Source: Gymnogyps californianus
Lineage: Eukaryota > Chordata > Aves > Accipitriformes > Cathartidae
Assembly: GCF_018139145.2 (NCBI RefSeq)
Contig: NC_059471.1
Location: 206,045,494-206,109,493, forward strand
DNA length: 64,000 nt
Direction of reading: 5' to 3'
Part shown: one piece after another, positions 12,149 to 27,589 of the stretch
Position numbering within the stretch: position 1 is the first letter of the stretch
Layout of the letters: every line of letters starts with the position of its first letter
Made by a program: the position numbers and the translations under genes
The notes under the pieces: generated by a model
What the model was told of the DNA's origin: nothing
Databases searched by the model: none
The model's input: the letters and a program-made list of their open reading frames with translations, nothing else

Positions 12149-15100
12149 AAAAAGACCCTTTGCCTTTGCAGCTTGTTTCTTCTTCTGTTCTACAGGGGAA
12201 ACGTGGTGATTCACCATACTTCAGTGCAGGCTTTCCATGCTCAAAGTTATGTTATATGATGGTGCTATGTTTCTGGAGAGGAATGAGGTGCTGTTTACAT
12301 AAATAGCCTTTGAAAGAGCATTTTTCTTTTAACTGAGTATAAGGCACCTGAGGGTATAAATTTAGACACCTAAGAAATCTTTACAATGAATAAGAAAAGG
12401 AGTGTGTTAATTTAATAGCAATAAACTATTTTTGAAATACTGCTTGGGGAACAAGAAATAACATTTAACATGGAAATTTTATGTTGACTGCTAGTGCAGA
12501 TATATTGAAAAAATGGTCAGTTCATGTAATGTTCAGTCCAGATTCCCATTATTAGTAAAAAACTATAGAATTATTAACTCTGGAAGAACTCCAGGGTTGG
12601 AAAGCTCCACACCAGTTTGTATAGGTAGGACAACAACTAGGAATTTATATGTCTCTTTATTAATCTCAGCATCCTAGTACATAATTATAACATATTAGTG
12701 CTTATTTGGGAACAAGGTGCTCAGTTTGACTTTGAAAATATTTCTACTTCTCAGAAGCACTGAGTCTTCATAGTCTCTGTCCAGCTCTGCTACTTTCAAA
12801 AGCAGGAGAGGTGCTCTCTCAATATTTCTTTTATTGCTAACTCCATGTAGTTACGCATGTTAGGAAAAGAGGCAAATTTATTTATGTGTCAGCACAGGAA
12901 TATGAATGTTAGTTAAAAATCTCAGAACTATGACAGGAAAGACTCAGAAAGGTGTTCTGTGCTCAGTACCATAGACACATTTTCAAGAACACTTCATCCT
13001 TGCACAGTAAATAATCTGTATTTTACAGTCTTTGGCAGCATTACAAGGATAATATCACACAAGTAGTGTTCCTGTACAGTCTATATGATGGTCAGGAGAG
13101 TAGAAGTAAAAGCCTTAGTCCCTGCATGGTCCAATACCTACTCACAGACATTGTGCACAGGTTTCAATGCTCCAAGCTTATAGGCATATTATAAATATTT
13201 ATATTATTACATTTTTTATTTGCAAGTTAAGGGCAAACATGGCACACCTCTTCGCTATCCAAACACCTTCACAGTTATTTAGCTGATTTGTGTTTGGATT
13301 CACAGATTGGTTCCTATTGCATGAGGTAAATACAAAAGCAAAGGTGTGTCTTTGCCACAGGGATCTACAGTGTAAATGAAAGGCACAGTAATAACCTAGC
13401 CCCTTTTGCATAATGGTCTACTCCCAGATTCATTTTCCAAATGTATGGAAGCAAATAGGGCCTTATTGTGCTTATTTGTTCCCAATATAACAAAACATAA
13501 AGAGAAAAAAATCTTTAATATATAAAGCCCTTTTATTAGACATTCTACTGAAAATTTGTTCTGTAATTCTGCTCTGTACGACAGCTTGTTGTGGAAAGCG
13601 GTACGTCAGGCTGTCATACATTACAGTAGCTGGAGGGATCCCTCCTGCAGAAACAGACTGCTAATCTTTAATAAACTTCAGCTGAGACCTTGGTACGACC
13701 TTGTATACACTTTGCCTTAGAAAAATTCAACAATGTTTAATTAGGACCTTTTTTTTGTTTGCCAGATTACTCTGGGACACTATTACTGTGAGGAACTGAG
13801 ACGTATGGGAAATTATACCTATCTTGTCAAATTACTAACTGCATTAAGCGGAGAAACACCGCATTCGTCTTGATCTACTGAATTCCCAGCTGAAGAGAAT
13901 AATAAACATAATTTTCAAGTAAAGTGATTTTAGATGTACTACAAAGCAGGAAGCTTCAAGTGTTTATGATACTTCTCGTAACAGCAACATAAAACACAGT
14001 GGCATAAGCCCCTTCTTGCCAAGGGTCATGAAGAGGAAAAGTTTTTTCCTCTTTCTAAGTGTGCGATACCAGCAGTTTCTCTGATGCATCCCTATAAAAA
14101 CAATTGCAGAAGCAAAGGAATGAATTCCAGATTCCTGAAAATATTTTTCGGGGATGATAGTTTCAAACTGCATTAATAAGCAGGTTGTTGGCAAATGTGA
14201 TCCTGAAGAAGATCTCCATGTTAATCAATTCAAACACCACTAGCAAAGGTGCTAAACGCTCTACAGTGAGGCAAAGACAGGCTTTCAGCAGTTGCCGAGT
14301 TGTGAGACTGCAGCATTATTTGCAATGTTACCTGTACACAGAGAGAAAAATCAGACACTATTTGGAAGAAACCGTGTGTTTTTACTATCATCTCCAGGAT
14401 TTTCTGACCAAGTTTTAGTAGAAAGGGAAAACCACTTAGCCATACTTCACCACAGAACTAATAGTTTCATTTCTAGATGTTTAAGTCATGTGAATTAAAA
14501 GGAAGTTTTCCAATCCCCGTGCATCATCAGTATCCACGGATATTAGCAGAAATAGTAGATTAACTACATGGTTCAATCCGGTGTCCACTGACATTATGTG
14601 GAGAATTTGGGTCATCTCAAAAGAAACTTTAAAAAAAAAAAAAAAGCCTGACCTGTATTCTTAACAGTTTCTAGTATACTAGGCATTATGACATGGTGTG
14701 TTACATTTTGGTTTTTCCTGAAAAGTAGAACGTAAGATTGTGAAAAGCAGTCTTAAGGGACTGTGTACTAGGTCGTAGTGCCCACGTTCTATAATACCAC
14801 ATAATTCTTAGGACAATATATTTCATATTTTATAGCGTAAAAGAGAGGCAGTGACTTCCTGGATTTGAGACCTACAATGCATATAGTAACAGATAAGCAT
14901 GCCCTTTATGGAAGGAATATACATTCAGCCTGTGGTTCTTTAGATTGTCACTTTTTCTAAACTTGAGACACATGCATTAGGCAAGCTAGATAAGCTCCTG
15001 CCTGGTGGTTAGCAGGATTATTACACTCCAGATGCATATATCCTTTCAAATACTTTTTTTTAGATTCAATATGCATTCAGTAGCTTCCGATTAAACACAG

Positions 15101-15282
15101 CCTGGCTTTTCTATTTGTTCTGTTGGTCTCGTGCAATGTGACAGACACTATACAATGCGCATAAAAACTGCCCAAAGATAATTTATGCATTTTAAAAATC
15201 AAGTCATACTGGAGCTGAACAGCAAAGTAAAATTGGGAGATGGGAATGACGGTAGTTCTAGCTGAGAATGCTGGTAGGAAGG

Positions 15283-15305
15283 TTATTTATTTGTTTATTT
15301 ATTTG
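15283..15305. repeat. TTTA/TTTG microsatellite
   Basis: Short tetranucleotide run of TTAT and TTTG units. Confidence 0.7.
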
Positions 15306-16060
15306 GTTAATTATGAGAGGACCACTGGAACCAGCAAGACACCCAGAGAAGAAATGCAGCACAAGAGCTGCAGGCTGGGACAGATACTTGAAGACTTTTC
15401 TTTAAAATAAACTGTGACATATCCAGAGCTACCCATTACGCCATGTGAGGATTTGATCATTGCACTTTTATGCTGTTATCCTGTGACAGGCACTGATATA
15501 CTGGGTCTTCCCTCTACAAAGTTATGTGACTCTGCTGGTAATCACGGCATGAATTGGGTCACTTTCCTGCTGTTGGTGAATTTCTCATTCAGTTTGCAGA
15601 GTACTTTCTTTTAAGAACAACTCTGACCCAGCATTATGCTCAGCTGTACCAGTTTCATTGCCAGCACAGCATTTGAGCAAATAAAATATCTTTTTTTCAT
15701 TATCTTTGCCAAGAGTATCTTTTAAGATGTTAACAATAGACTTCAGAGATAAAAGTTTATAACAGAGAAGTGTGAATACTTTGTGTCAAGTTAGGCATGG
15801 AATATTGCAGAAGATACTTGTAAAAACAACCAGAAAAGTTGTTGCTAATGCAGATCTTAAATACTTAAAATATATTCTACGTAATTCTTCGAAAATACCA
15901 AATTGGGAAATTATGAGTATTCTGGCATTTGGAAGTGTAGACCTTACAGGGGTTAGCCAAGTGCCTGAAGGAATCTGTTTTTCAGTGCTCAAAAAGTGAA
16001 AAGATGAAAAGAAGGAAAACCAGATATGAATCATGCTGGATTCCACATTATTGCCTCGAA

Positions 16061-16076
16061 TTTTTTTTTTTTTTTT
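16061..16076. repeat. Poly-T tract of 16
   Basis: Uninterrupted T run in otherwise unique intron sequence. Confidence 0.8.
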
Positions 16077-19000
16077 AAGGCAATAACTAGTACCAGCCAT
16101 GAAGCTCTAGAAGACACTGGGATTTTCTTCATAAAACATGTTAAAGTCTTAGCAAACACCCCTGCAATATATCCCAATATCTTTGACGCTTATTATAAAA
16201 CTAAAACACTGTATCAGCTTTCCAAACAGATAGGAAAGAAAGCAGTGGACTGCTCTAAAGAAACATTTGAGAATGGAAATTTGAAAATCTGATGATAAGT
16301 GGATGGTAGGTTGTGGTGGTAGGAAGTTGGGGTTTTTATTTTGGTTAATTAGGAACTTGTAGAGCTAATAAATAATTAATAAAGTCCAAGGCTATTTTTT
16401 GTACATGCTTTAGACATTCAGTGTTGCTCTTTCATGGATGTCCATTCTTTTGGTTAAAGATACAAACTAAAACATGATGACAAATCTTTACCCCTTTTGG
16501 AAGTTTAGACTTTGATTCCCATTGCACGAAGTTGTTTACACCCCCATAAACCTTTATTCCAACTATAAACAACAAGTTTTTACATGAAAGTGAGTATATG
16601 TGCACAAGAGAACTATCTGAAGAATCAAGACATGCATTAGGGCATTTTGATGAGTGAATCATGTACGCATGAGCATTTATGTTTCCATACATTCCTTCAG
16701 ATTTATAAAAGTCTTCTGCTAATAAGACCTAGACAGAGACTTTTGATGTTACTAATAAAATAAAGGTATACCTAATTACATGCAAAATGCTTTCTACTAC
16801 TAGAAAAGCTTAATTAGAACATGGTTTCTTAAGGTCTTTGGAAGAACAAAGCCTTTTCTGGGAAATGTCTGATTTTTTGCAGCTCTTCAAGAGGATAGAT
16901 GATGTAGTTAAAGAACTACTTGCATAGTAGTCTGTTGGCATGTGTAGGTCTGCTAAACAGTCAGGTATTACAGCTGAATTTTTTCCCAGTGTTAGCAATT
17001 CTATTATTCCTACTGACGGTCCAACTGATTGGAGCATCAATGGAAATATTAGTAAGTGAGATTTGGGATAGTTTCTTCAACTGTGGTGTCAAAACATCTA
17101 TTTATAGTGCACACCATTCAAATACATTTTCAGAAATCCTGCAAACACACCACATCTGGAATAAGGGACAACACTTCTGCTATCAACAACAGAACCTGCT
17201 TTTATACCAGTTGATTTTATTAACATTATCAATAAACTGTTGTGGATGACTTTTGTTAGGCAGCTTGTACTACAAAGAACTGAAGAACACACTTAAATCA
17301 TACACAGACCATAGTGTACCTTGAAAGATTCTGCAATGCCTGCAATAATAACTTTTAAACTGAAAAAATACTAATATTCTTATTCACTCTATATATTTTA
17401 CTCAAACTTAGGAAGCCAGCCACCCTGTATAATATCTATTTAATAGCATATTTTAGAATGATTTGTGAAGTTGTTAGCTGTTACTACTAAATCTCTGAAA
17501 ATATTTACAAATGGATTTTCTAAATCTGCAGTCTTACTTTGAGAGGCATTAAAAGAGGGACTGTGGAATAGGCTACCATAGAAACCATGCACAGAAGTAT
17601 TCCTAACCAAACTCACTTCAGCTATTTTGGAAGATTTTCTCAATAATACAGAACAGTTAATTAATGAATCAATAGTATGAAACAATAACAGGATTTTAAG
17701 GGTTATTTACTGATTGGGGCACATGACATACAGAAAAATGAGGGGAGTTTATGCTTAAAATAGGGAACCTAGAATAAGAGTGAATGAAAAAAAAAAATCT
17801 GTACTTAAAACAGGGCAGTCTTCACACACAAGTTTATCTCCATATTCTTCATAGTTGTGTTCTGAACAATATTTGTCCAAAAAGGCATGGGAGCAAGAGC
17901 CAATCCAGAGCACATCTCTTCTTCTGAATCAAAAAGTACTTTGGAAAACTACAATGGATGGCATCTGAATGGTAGAAGAGAATTACAAGTTACTTGGTTT
18001 TCTTTATCTTCCAGTCCATAGTTTGTTTTGATGGTTTTATTCCTTGGCTTTCACCCCAAAAGTTGACATATACAGCCAAATCTCTGCACCATTCACCAGA
18101 CAGCTGGACTAGACCTTGATTTCATGACAAAAAATGCTCATATGTAACAGCAGGTACTGTTGCACTCATTTTTAATGAACAGAGTTCAAAGAAATGAGTG
18201 AGTGGCTGTGCAATACTGTGTGCAACACCTCTAGCAGATTCACAGCTGAAATCCCTGGCGGCCAACTGCTATCCAGACAGCAGAGCAGGCGCTGAACTGA
18301 GACACAGGGAATTGTATTCCCTCAGTAGGGATCCCATCAGTGCTAGACAGGATTTCTTATGGTGGGATGCCACCACATGCTGCAGGAAGGCTTTGAGCAG
18401 GAGAAGTCATGCTGTGGGACTGCTTCCCACGGCAGCACTGCTCTGTCCACGTGGAAGCACATTTCTCATGTGAAGGTTACAGGCTATCGAATGCTGTACC
18501 TCTCGGGCACATTGGCATAGCAAGCACATGTTTTCCTGTCTGCTTGTAGAGTAAGAGAAAGCATCTTGTTCCCTCTTTCCTCCTCTTCCTTTCCACTACA
18601 AACAGCAAAAGTAGGATATACACAATAACAATGTGGACTCCTTGGCAAAAGCTTTTCTGTTGCTCTTCTTCATCCACTGTTTCTCATAGGGAATAAAGTT
18701 TTGATTGAACTATGAACTTATGCAGGAAATTCCAAGGAAAAACAATGTTTGATTTTTCATTCTAAAAAGTTCAGTCTAAAACAGTGGGAGAGAAAATGTA
18801 TTCTTCTTTCAGATAAATGAATGCATCATGGAACACTTCTACTACGTTATTCAAAAAAGAAATGTATTATTTTGAAAATGTCTTAGTTTTTATATTAAAT
18901 TATTTTCCCTAAATACATGACTCCCCATAAAAAAACAACTATTTGAAACAGATTTCTTCCCATCTGTTTTTAGGAAAAAAAACTATTTTCAGCTTAACTC

Positions 19001-21179
19001 ACATTAATAAAAAAAAATCATTCCTCAGTAACAAGTTGAATAAATTATTTATATAGGATTCATTATTTTATAGCATACTCACAAACTTAAAAGTGCCTGC
19101 TGCAGATTTAGATATTGTGACTATCTTCAAGTTTTTAAAAGAAATTTAAAAAGCCTTGTTCATTCTTCTTTTGAAGATAGAAAAAAAATAAGCTCAGATT
19201 TAACTTCAAAGGAGTCAAATGCAGTGAAGGTGAGGAAATAAATGTCACGTAACTCTGAACGTGGGGAAGCCCACTGCTATTCTTATCTCCTACAAGAATT
19301 ATTTCTGAGGTGTAACTGCAGCATTGGTGAAGGTCATTTCATGAGGACTACATGCTCCAACTAATGGACAATTTCCTTATTCCAGAGGAACATAAGTGTT
19401 ATGTGGAAGGTTATGTCTGAATAAAGAAGGGCTTGGAACAACCTGAAAGATTTCAGTCCCAGGTGTGACCTTGATATTCTTCTTGTATTCAGCAGTGCTG
19501 AAAGAAAAGTTGTTGGTGAGTGGCAAGTGTTACTCTGGTTGGCTAATTAACATTGCTGCTTTTCATGTACAGTGAGGCTTCCTTTTCTGATATGATGAAT
19601 TGTAATAATCAATCTTGCAACATTCAATTCAGTAGTCACTAGAGATGAGTTAATTTCACTTATTTTAGCTCCAAACGGATAGCAAGAACTGGCATCTGTT
19701 GCTACTGATGATAACAGAGCAAATTAAAAGTACCTACATTAAATTGAAACATAACTAATTATACTACTTTTATTTTTATGGATGTAATTAATTACTATTT
19801 AAGAACTTGTAGCTCTAATAATTAGTATCAGAAAACTGAATTCCCTGAAGAGGGTGGGTCAATGATTCTAGCTCCCCAGCTATCAGAGAATGTGAATATT
19901 CCTTATTTCATAATTATGCCCTTTCTTTCCTTTTAAGCATCTTAGCATTTCTGCTTCTTCAAAGTTCAGTTCATAAGCTCTGCATAGCTACGTACAGTAT
20001 CGCTATTGCTTTTTCACACTAATCATCTCTCTGATCGAAATCCTAAAGTGATGGGTTTTTTTTCTGGCACCACACGCCATTAATACAGCGGTCCCTTCAT
20101 CCCAATATGTAGAAATGCCACTGCATTCAATAGCAGTAAAATCTGAGATGAATTTATAACTTGCCGATTTACTGAAAGTGGTGTACATGACATACATACA
20201 TTGCCTGCTAAATAGCTCATTCTATTAACTCAAATATGTGCTTGTCATGAAGTATGGCTCGTGTTCAGACACTATTGTTCTAGAAATCTTCATGCCAGCC
20301 TAGCTTCTCCTTATTTGAGCAGTGGTCAATCTCTCTAGCTGAACAGTTCCTCTTGAAAATATCTTCATGAAACAAATACAGCATAATCTTTGTATTTTTC
20401 CTGTGTGTTCTTATTCCCATTATATCTAGTAGCCCTAGAAGACTTAAATCACTGTTTTGGGAGTATTATCCTTTTAGTCTCACCCCTTTTCTTGTGGTCT
20501 CTTGAGACATTTGACAGCTGCTCAGTTTCTCAGGGTAGGGGAGTAACAAACAGTTATAATGACTAGTTGCAGGTGTTTAAATTCACCTCTGGTGAAACAG
20601 AGTTTCTGACAACTGTTAGAGGTAGTCCTCAGTGCCTTGGCTAACGAAACTGTATGTTCTTATTCCCACTCAAGAGAGAATTTAAATTCTGGTTATATGA
20701 TGGAATTGTGGTGTTACTGTCTAACACAGACTTTCAGGGGATATTGTTGCCTAAAGGTTGGGAAAAACTCTATTAAATCAACATATATACGCATGTATGA
20801 CCCAACTCTACACAATTGATTCAAATGATGCTAGACCAAACACCCTGATTTTCCTCCGTGAATTGTCTAGAGCAAAAAACTGGTTTAATTTTCAGTGGTA
20901 ATGTTTCAGAAGTGCATATAGATTCCACAAGTTAGAGTGAAAATCCACATTTAGAAGCACAAAGAAGCTAGGAGAGAATCTGGGAGAAGTGCTTACTCCT
21001 CCATCCTTGTAAACTGATTCCATAGCTTCCACTTAAGCTTGTCTGCTTATTTCATTATGTGTACTTTCATTGAAATGCTGACAGTATTATTAGGAAAACT
21101 TTACTTTGTTACTTGCCCTTGAGTTTCTCTAATTATTCTCCCAGCTGCCTTGGACAAGGTCCCTTTACTTTTTTTGTCC

Positions 21180-21246
21180 AAAAAAGGAGAGGGGAAAAAA
21201 AAAAGGGGGGGAAAAAAAAAGAGGAAAAAAGGCAAAAAAGGGAAGT
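21180..21246. repeat. Purine-only tract, A and G blocks
   Basis: About 65 bases of nearly pure purine with alternating poly-A and poly-G blocks and a single C. It explains the phenylalanine and proline-rich frame read on the minus strand. Confidence 0.8.
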
Positions 21247-24200
21247 TCCATTTTTGCAGATCTGTTGCGCTTTTCTTTGCTAACACAATACTGTTCTGCT
21301 GCTCCATCCTAATTTTAAGCTCCTAAAAGGAATGGCTAATATCCACTGGTGGTTTCACAAGTATGCTGATACAATTCAATGCAGGCCTGTGCTGTACAAC
21401 CGAACCTCCAAGGCTTCCTGTGTATTCAGCAGAGGGTGTTTTCAGTCAGACTGATATTTCTAGCTTCTTCATTGACTTCAGAAGACATTTAGGATCAGTA
21501 GCCTCCTGCTTATTAGCCTCCAGTATGTGGTTAAATTTAGGTGAGGTGAACCCAAGCTAAAGTGTTTTTGCACTAGGTCCCAACTAAGGGGCTTTCACTA
21601 GATAAATCCAGCCAAGACCCTTCAGGTCCATGGTGTTTTCTCCCAACAGATAATCAATAAGACTACCAAGAGACTTCTCAAATTATCCAAACATCACTTT
21701 TCTGGAAAGCACTTATCTGAAATATGGCCCCAGCTACTAGGAGGGGACAGTTCATACTTTTGAGTAATTTAGCTGTGGATGAGTTGGGTTCAAATACATC
21801 ATTGTGGCAACTAGTCCATTGACTTAGGAATGACAACTTCAATCAATTGTGCTTGTTTCAAATGATCTCTGGAGTTGCAAGAAGTGAGAAAGCCTCCTTA
21901 TTCTCATCTGAAAACCATACTACTGACAAACCTGGCAAATTTCCAGCCAGTGCCCAATCCAACAAGTAGACCTTGTTATCAATACACTCAGATGACAATA
22001 GCTCACTTGAAGTTTTGTCTATGAACAGAATGTGAATCTGAATCAAAGCATATAAATAGGATGCCAACAATAAGCCACAAGAATATAAATTAGCTTCTAC
22101 AATCTGAAAGTAAATTCTAACCAGGGCAAGAATTGACGTAATAAACCAAAATGTCCTCAGCAGACATCTCCTTTTGAATTTACCCACAAGAAGGGAAGCA
22201 AACTGCATGTTTGGCCTTGGGTAGAACATAGCACTTTTTCTCAGTGACATCCACTGTTTACCTCAAGAGCTCTACATAGATACATGGTCAATGTTATGGG
22301 GTGGCTGCTAAATAAGCAACGAGCATCTGAGAAGTGTTAAAGACCAAGAGAACATCAGCTGCATCTGACCATGTAAATGATCCCGCTCTTTTAGCAGAAA
22401 GATAAAAATTCAGTTTAAACCAATTCTGAAGACTAAATTAATCAGATTAACTGCATTTCAAACCACACTAAAAATGTGGTTATACAAATTGAGAGGTGAT
22501 TTCAGAAGCTGTTCCCTACTGCTTCTCCTCTGTTGCTTGATTTTTATCCACCAAGCTGTTTTTTTGCCTCTAGATAACACAGGAGGCATTAGAGACAATA
22601 TTTTCCGATTGGTAATCTGGTAACTGATAATTTGGAAGTGACTTCTCTAAAGGCAACAAGTGAAATAATCATAGACCTCTCCTTTCTACTCCTGCGGTCA
22701 ATAGCAAAACTGCAATTCACTGAAATGAGAGTATGATTGGGCCCAAACATTAATAAATGAGAACTACATCCCAAGCATCAATACAGAGTGCTGTATCTAC
22801 CAAATCATGAGCTCTCTGTGCCATGAAGAATAAGTCACATACATGCGTGCCATTTACATAACAACTGAGCATTTCCTCTTTTCAGTGAAACTGAAGCAGA
22901 AACCTCCTTTCAGTGTTATTAATGAAAGCAAGACAGGATACCTTAAAGATACATCTCCATCAAAAGTCAAGGAATGCTGGCCCATTACTTAGAATTAATT
23001 TACAAGGTTAATTTTGGCTTAATTTTTACTAATATCAGGGAAAATCAAAATTTACTTTAGAGAAGTCAGAGAAATTAAATATGTCTCGGATCACTTTTAA
23101 GCCCAAAGATTAATAATGTCCGGACATACAGCATGAATGTAGTAGAAACATTTGCACTCACAAAAAATAACGATGAAAATCCAGCAGAACAAAAAATAAA
23201 AATGAAATGAAATGTTTTTATCTTGAAGAATGTGTAGAGGAGAGTTCTCTCCTTTGGGACAACTTTTCAGCATCATGATCCTTTCTAGGCAAAGGTGGTG
23301 TCCCTACACTTACAGTGCAGGGTTGACTTGCTACCGCTGGTATTGTTGTGACGGAGAACAGGAAGACAGGCAGTTTATTCTGGCTCAGGCTCCTTTCTTG
23401 TGTTTTTGCGGCACACGACATTTGTCACTAAGCTGTTTGAACACGAATACTGCTGTGCTCACACAATGCTAGTCAGGATATACTGCTGTATGCAGACTTG
23501 CCAAACCTCAGCTAATACTGCTGTTTACAATTATTTCTCCAGGGGAGAACAACAATGAGTTCTGGAAGGGTGAGGCACTGCTGCAGTCTTTACTGGAACA
23601 GCAACACATCAACACTACAAGCGTCAACTCCTGGGCCACCATGCTCCGCAGAAGGTAGGAGTCACCTACACCTTGGGAAGTGACTTCTCAGTTACCAACA
23701 AGCCTCAGGTTTGCCACACAGTAGGACTTCTTTTATACGGCTGTTGAACCAGCTCACATGGAGTAACATACAAATCATGTACCTTCTCTGCCAGGTTACC
23801 AGATTGAATTTCAACTTTAACTCCCACTTTGTAGTACTAGTTTACCACAGACAGGCACAGAACTCAAGAAATCCTCCAGACAAAACTATCAACCCATTGA
23901 CAACATAGGTGTACCACTGGTGGAGCATCTTTGTCAATCATTTGACAAAAATAACGTATCTTCACTGACTAAGTAACTAGATCTCACATCAAGCTGTGAC
24001 TTTAACTTCTAATCTGTATAGTTTAACACTAAGTCCATTGATTTATTAACGGTGTTTCTTGTTTTTAAGAAGTTTGCTTGGGTTTTTTGGTTTTTTTGTT
24101 TGTTTGCTTGTTTAAAAGAATGTACCTCAAAGAATTTAATTTAAATTCCAGTATAAAAAGCTCCCTGAATAAAGAAACATTAAATCTAATAACACTTTTT

Positions 24201-27004
24201 TGGGTTTTGAAAACCTAGTCATGAATACAAGTTGCTGAATCAGCTGACCTTGAGGAAGAGAAAAGACTAGAAACAAGGCCTTTTTTGTTTTAGCTAGAGT
24301 AAATGGTTTCCTGAAAATAGAATAAAACAATGGCAGCAACAACAAATCTTTGTGTTGGCTAAACTCCACAAGAAGAAAGCATGAAGAAGAAGTAGAGCTT
24401 TCAATACATTGGGTTTGTTTAAGGCATGAAGCTGTCAAGGGCAGCAAGCATATTTTTATTAAAGTAGTAGATGCATGTGTGTATCTAAATTATACTGGTT
24501 GGCTGAATCACGTCTAATAAAGATAATAATTATAAATGAAGTAACGCTATGATTACTGCATAAACCCACCTCTTACATATCCGTTTAATCTAATTTTTGC
24601 AATATGTATTACTTGTGCATCATTCTGTATGAGGAAGATTGAATTTTAATGACACTTTAGGAAGATTTAAGGATGTAAGAATTATGAGTGCAAATTGGCC
24701 TATTTATTATTTAACTCACAGTTGTTCTTTTTGTGAATTTGTTTTTATCTGAGTAGAGAAAATTAATTCACCACCGATATGTTCTGTGATTCACAGAATC
24801 TTCACAGAAAATGGAACTAATGATGGTGATATATGTCCAGAAATTTTGCATTCAAGTACATCTAATGAAACATTTCAACTTCTTGTTGAGATATTATTCA
24901 AAATATGTATGTAATAAAGTATATTGCATACTGTGTACCGCCAGAATGTAAAAGATTGCTTCCAAGTTTTACTAGTCAACAACATTTTGAATAAGTCATC
25001 TTATAATCTTATGAAGATTTTGGAAATGACCTGTTCATTGCTAGACGTTATATTCCTATCTGAAATGATCCATTAACAATCTAAATTCTGTATCATTTTC
25101 ACATTTTTTTTCTGTGATTTATCCAAATTTTTAAATAAATATACACCCATCTCTTATCTCTTCAAAGGAGTCCCAGACTGTCACTGTGTAAGAAGGTGTG
25201 CTGGCAGAATATAGCCTGTTGGATTTTTGATCAGCTACAAGTAAAAAACAACCAAATTAAACGGGCTCAGCTGATGCAAACCTCCCACGGGAATCAGTTC
25301 TACAGTTCCTGACATTATGAAGTGTGGCTGTGGGGCTTTTCTTCTGAAATATCTGAAGGAAAGAGTACAGTTATGAAGAAACTAAAAATATGTAATCATG
25401 TCTGCAACTAGCATAAATTAAAGCAATTTTATTGATTTATACCAGCCAAGAAGTTGACCTGTGGCTTTAAAAATTTTCAAGTAATTGAAATCAAGCTCAT
25501 AAATCACACAGTACAATTTCCTCATACTTTAATATTAATTTAATGCTCTCTATCTTACTGCTACTTTCTCTGTCTTATATTCCAATGAAGTCAAGGAATT
25601 CACTGCAGGTGAATTAGTTCACTAATATCACAAAGCACCACTATATCACCTGTTAAACCTTCATGGATTCTTGTGTAGAGTTTTTTGTAGGGGGATGTCT
25701 TCCTTTTTTTTTTAAATCTGAGGGCAGTATGAGATTCATAAATGTGCCCTCTATCTAAAAGGTAGACAAGTCCAAGTGTTTGGCAGAAGCACCAGACTTC
25801 ACAGAGAAAATGTTAGGAAGATACAGCAATTAGTATTGCAAAAGGAGTTGTTTTTGTATGGTAGCCATCTCAACAGGAAATACATTTTACTGAATGAAAT
25901 AAAACTCATTTCTCCCAAGAGAGAAAAAGCTAAAAGAAAATATCCTAAAGTGAAACATGATGGGTCCTAAACTCTTTCAAAAGTATCCTCAGTAGGAAGA
26001 AACAAGAATAGAGAACAAATGTACAAGACAACACTAAATTATCTGCCATCACCCCACGCAGCACTACCCTAGAAGGCCTTGTTTTATAGCAATGTGGATG
26101 TATCTTCATTCTTTGATTCTCTGACCTTGGATGTTGCTGACTACATAGATATGTTAATTTTTGATGACAGTGTCACCTGAGTTTATACTGTTAGACATTT
26201 TAATAGTAATTATAACTGTCCTTCTAACAAAGAAAAACTGAACAGTGCCATAAATGTTCTCTTATTGTTGCTCTTTCTTGAAAAAGATGAAAGTCAAAAT
26301 GTTACAAAGGCTGAAACATATGTCAACCTTACTTATATTCACTAACTCTCTTCATAATGGTAATGACAACACAGGTACAGGAAAACCTGATGCATAGAGT
26401 TATATACTAGAAATAAATGTACTAGCTATCAGAAAACAGAAGGAAAAATACAAGAATCATATGCACATTCTTTATCTGAATGATCCCAGATTCCCTAAAG
26501 ATTTTGCGCTATTATAGGAACACATTTAAACACACGTAAAGTAAATGAACTCAGAATATGTTGACTCTGCTACAGCAAGCAGTGTATAAATAGATAACAG
26601 GAAGATGGGAGACAGAAGAGTAAAGATGAGTATGAGTGAAATCAGATGCAGGTCCAGGGCATGTATGTCCTAGAATCTCACAATGGAGGGATTTAATTAA
26701 TATTTCAAATTTTACATTATGGGAAAGTGACTGATGTCTCCCATTATAAAATATTTTTAAAGCAAACATTCAGTTTAATGAATAATTATGTGCCTCATAA
26801 AACGTCTAGTACCATAATCTATCTAGTAGCTAGAAGCTGAGCATGCATGCACTGAGACTAGAAAAAGGTGCATGTTTTTAATATAGAGGCTAATTAACTA
26901 TTTGAATTATTATCATGTAGTAGATTCTCTGTATCTTTAGGGTTTTTTTAATAGGAATTGGTCTTAATTGTTAAAAATGGTTGAAGAAATCTATCCTTTA
27001 GGTA

Positions 27005-27072
27005 ACACAGGAGGTCAGACAAGGTGAACATAATGATCCTCTCTGGCTGTAGAACTTCTGACTCTATGAATT
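27005..27072 (+). mobile_element. CR1-like 3' end relic
   Basis: GGAGGTCAGACAAGGTGAAC, then ATAATGATCCTCTCTGGC and CTCTATGAATTC, resembles the worn 3' end of older CR1 families (AGATGATCA...GGTCCCTTCTGGC...TCTATGA). Short and diverged. Confidence 0.55.
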
Positions 27073-27589
27073 CAGCATGTAGTTAGTGATGTATTTAGCT
27101 ACAGAAGTATTAGCACACTCATTTTGGGGTAGTGTACCCCTACTCTTCCTCAACCTGCCTCTCAGCAAAGGCAGGTAAATGGATGAAACTGACACAGAAG
27201 CAGCAGCTTCCAATCATATGAATAGCTTACCTCCATCCATCCAGGGATAAATTATAGTCTATGGAAGATATATGACACTTATCTTGCATACTTATAGTTC
27301 AGGGATTTCAAGTCCCAGAGATTAAAACCTTCTCAGTGCTGCTCAAGAACTGGTGACCAGTCTCAAATATTTTATGCAAGCAGACTGCTAACTGTCACTC
27401 TCTGGTCAGTCTTTTTCTTCACCTAAAAAAAAAGTCTACTGCTTCCAACTGAAACTGGATCTGCCAATATAGTGGTTTCGCCAGAGACGTCCAAGAATGA
27501 CAGGGGAACTAATTTCCTCAGCCTAAACTCTCCCCCAATCATGCCAAATATACAGAAAGAAACAGTAGCAAACTCTACCAATCAAGATA

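Larger units (their letters stand above)
9944..27004. other. Intron without recognisable genes
   Basis: About 17 kb of AT-rich intron. I find no conserved exon, RNA gene or long coding frame. Reading frames of 60-130 codons on both strands lack domain motifs, and several coincide with low-complexity DNA. Poly-T and purine tracts are listed separately. A weak MIR-like phrase near 10565-10625 (CTGAATCTCAGTTTCCCACTG) is the only other repeat hint. Confidence 0.6.

Noticed and set aside
12557..12610. Possible minus-strand CR1 end (TAGAATTATTAACTC...GGGTTGGAAAG)
   Set aside because: Too short and diverged to separate from chance.
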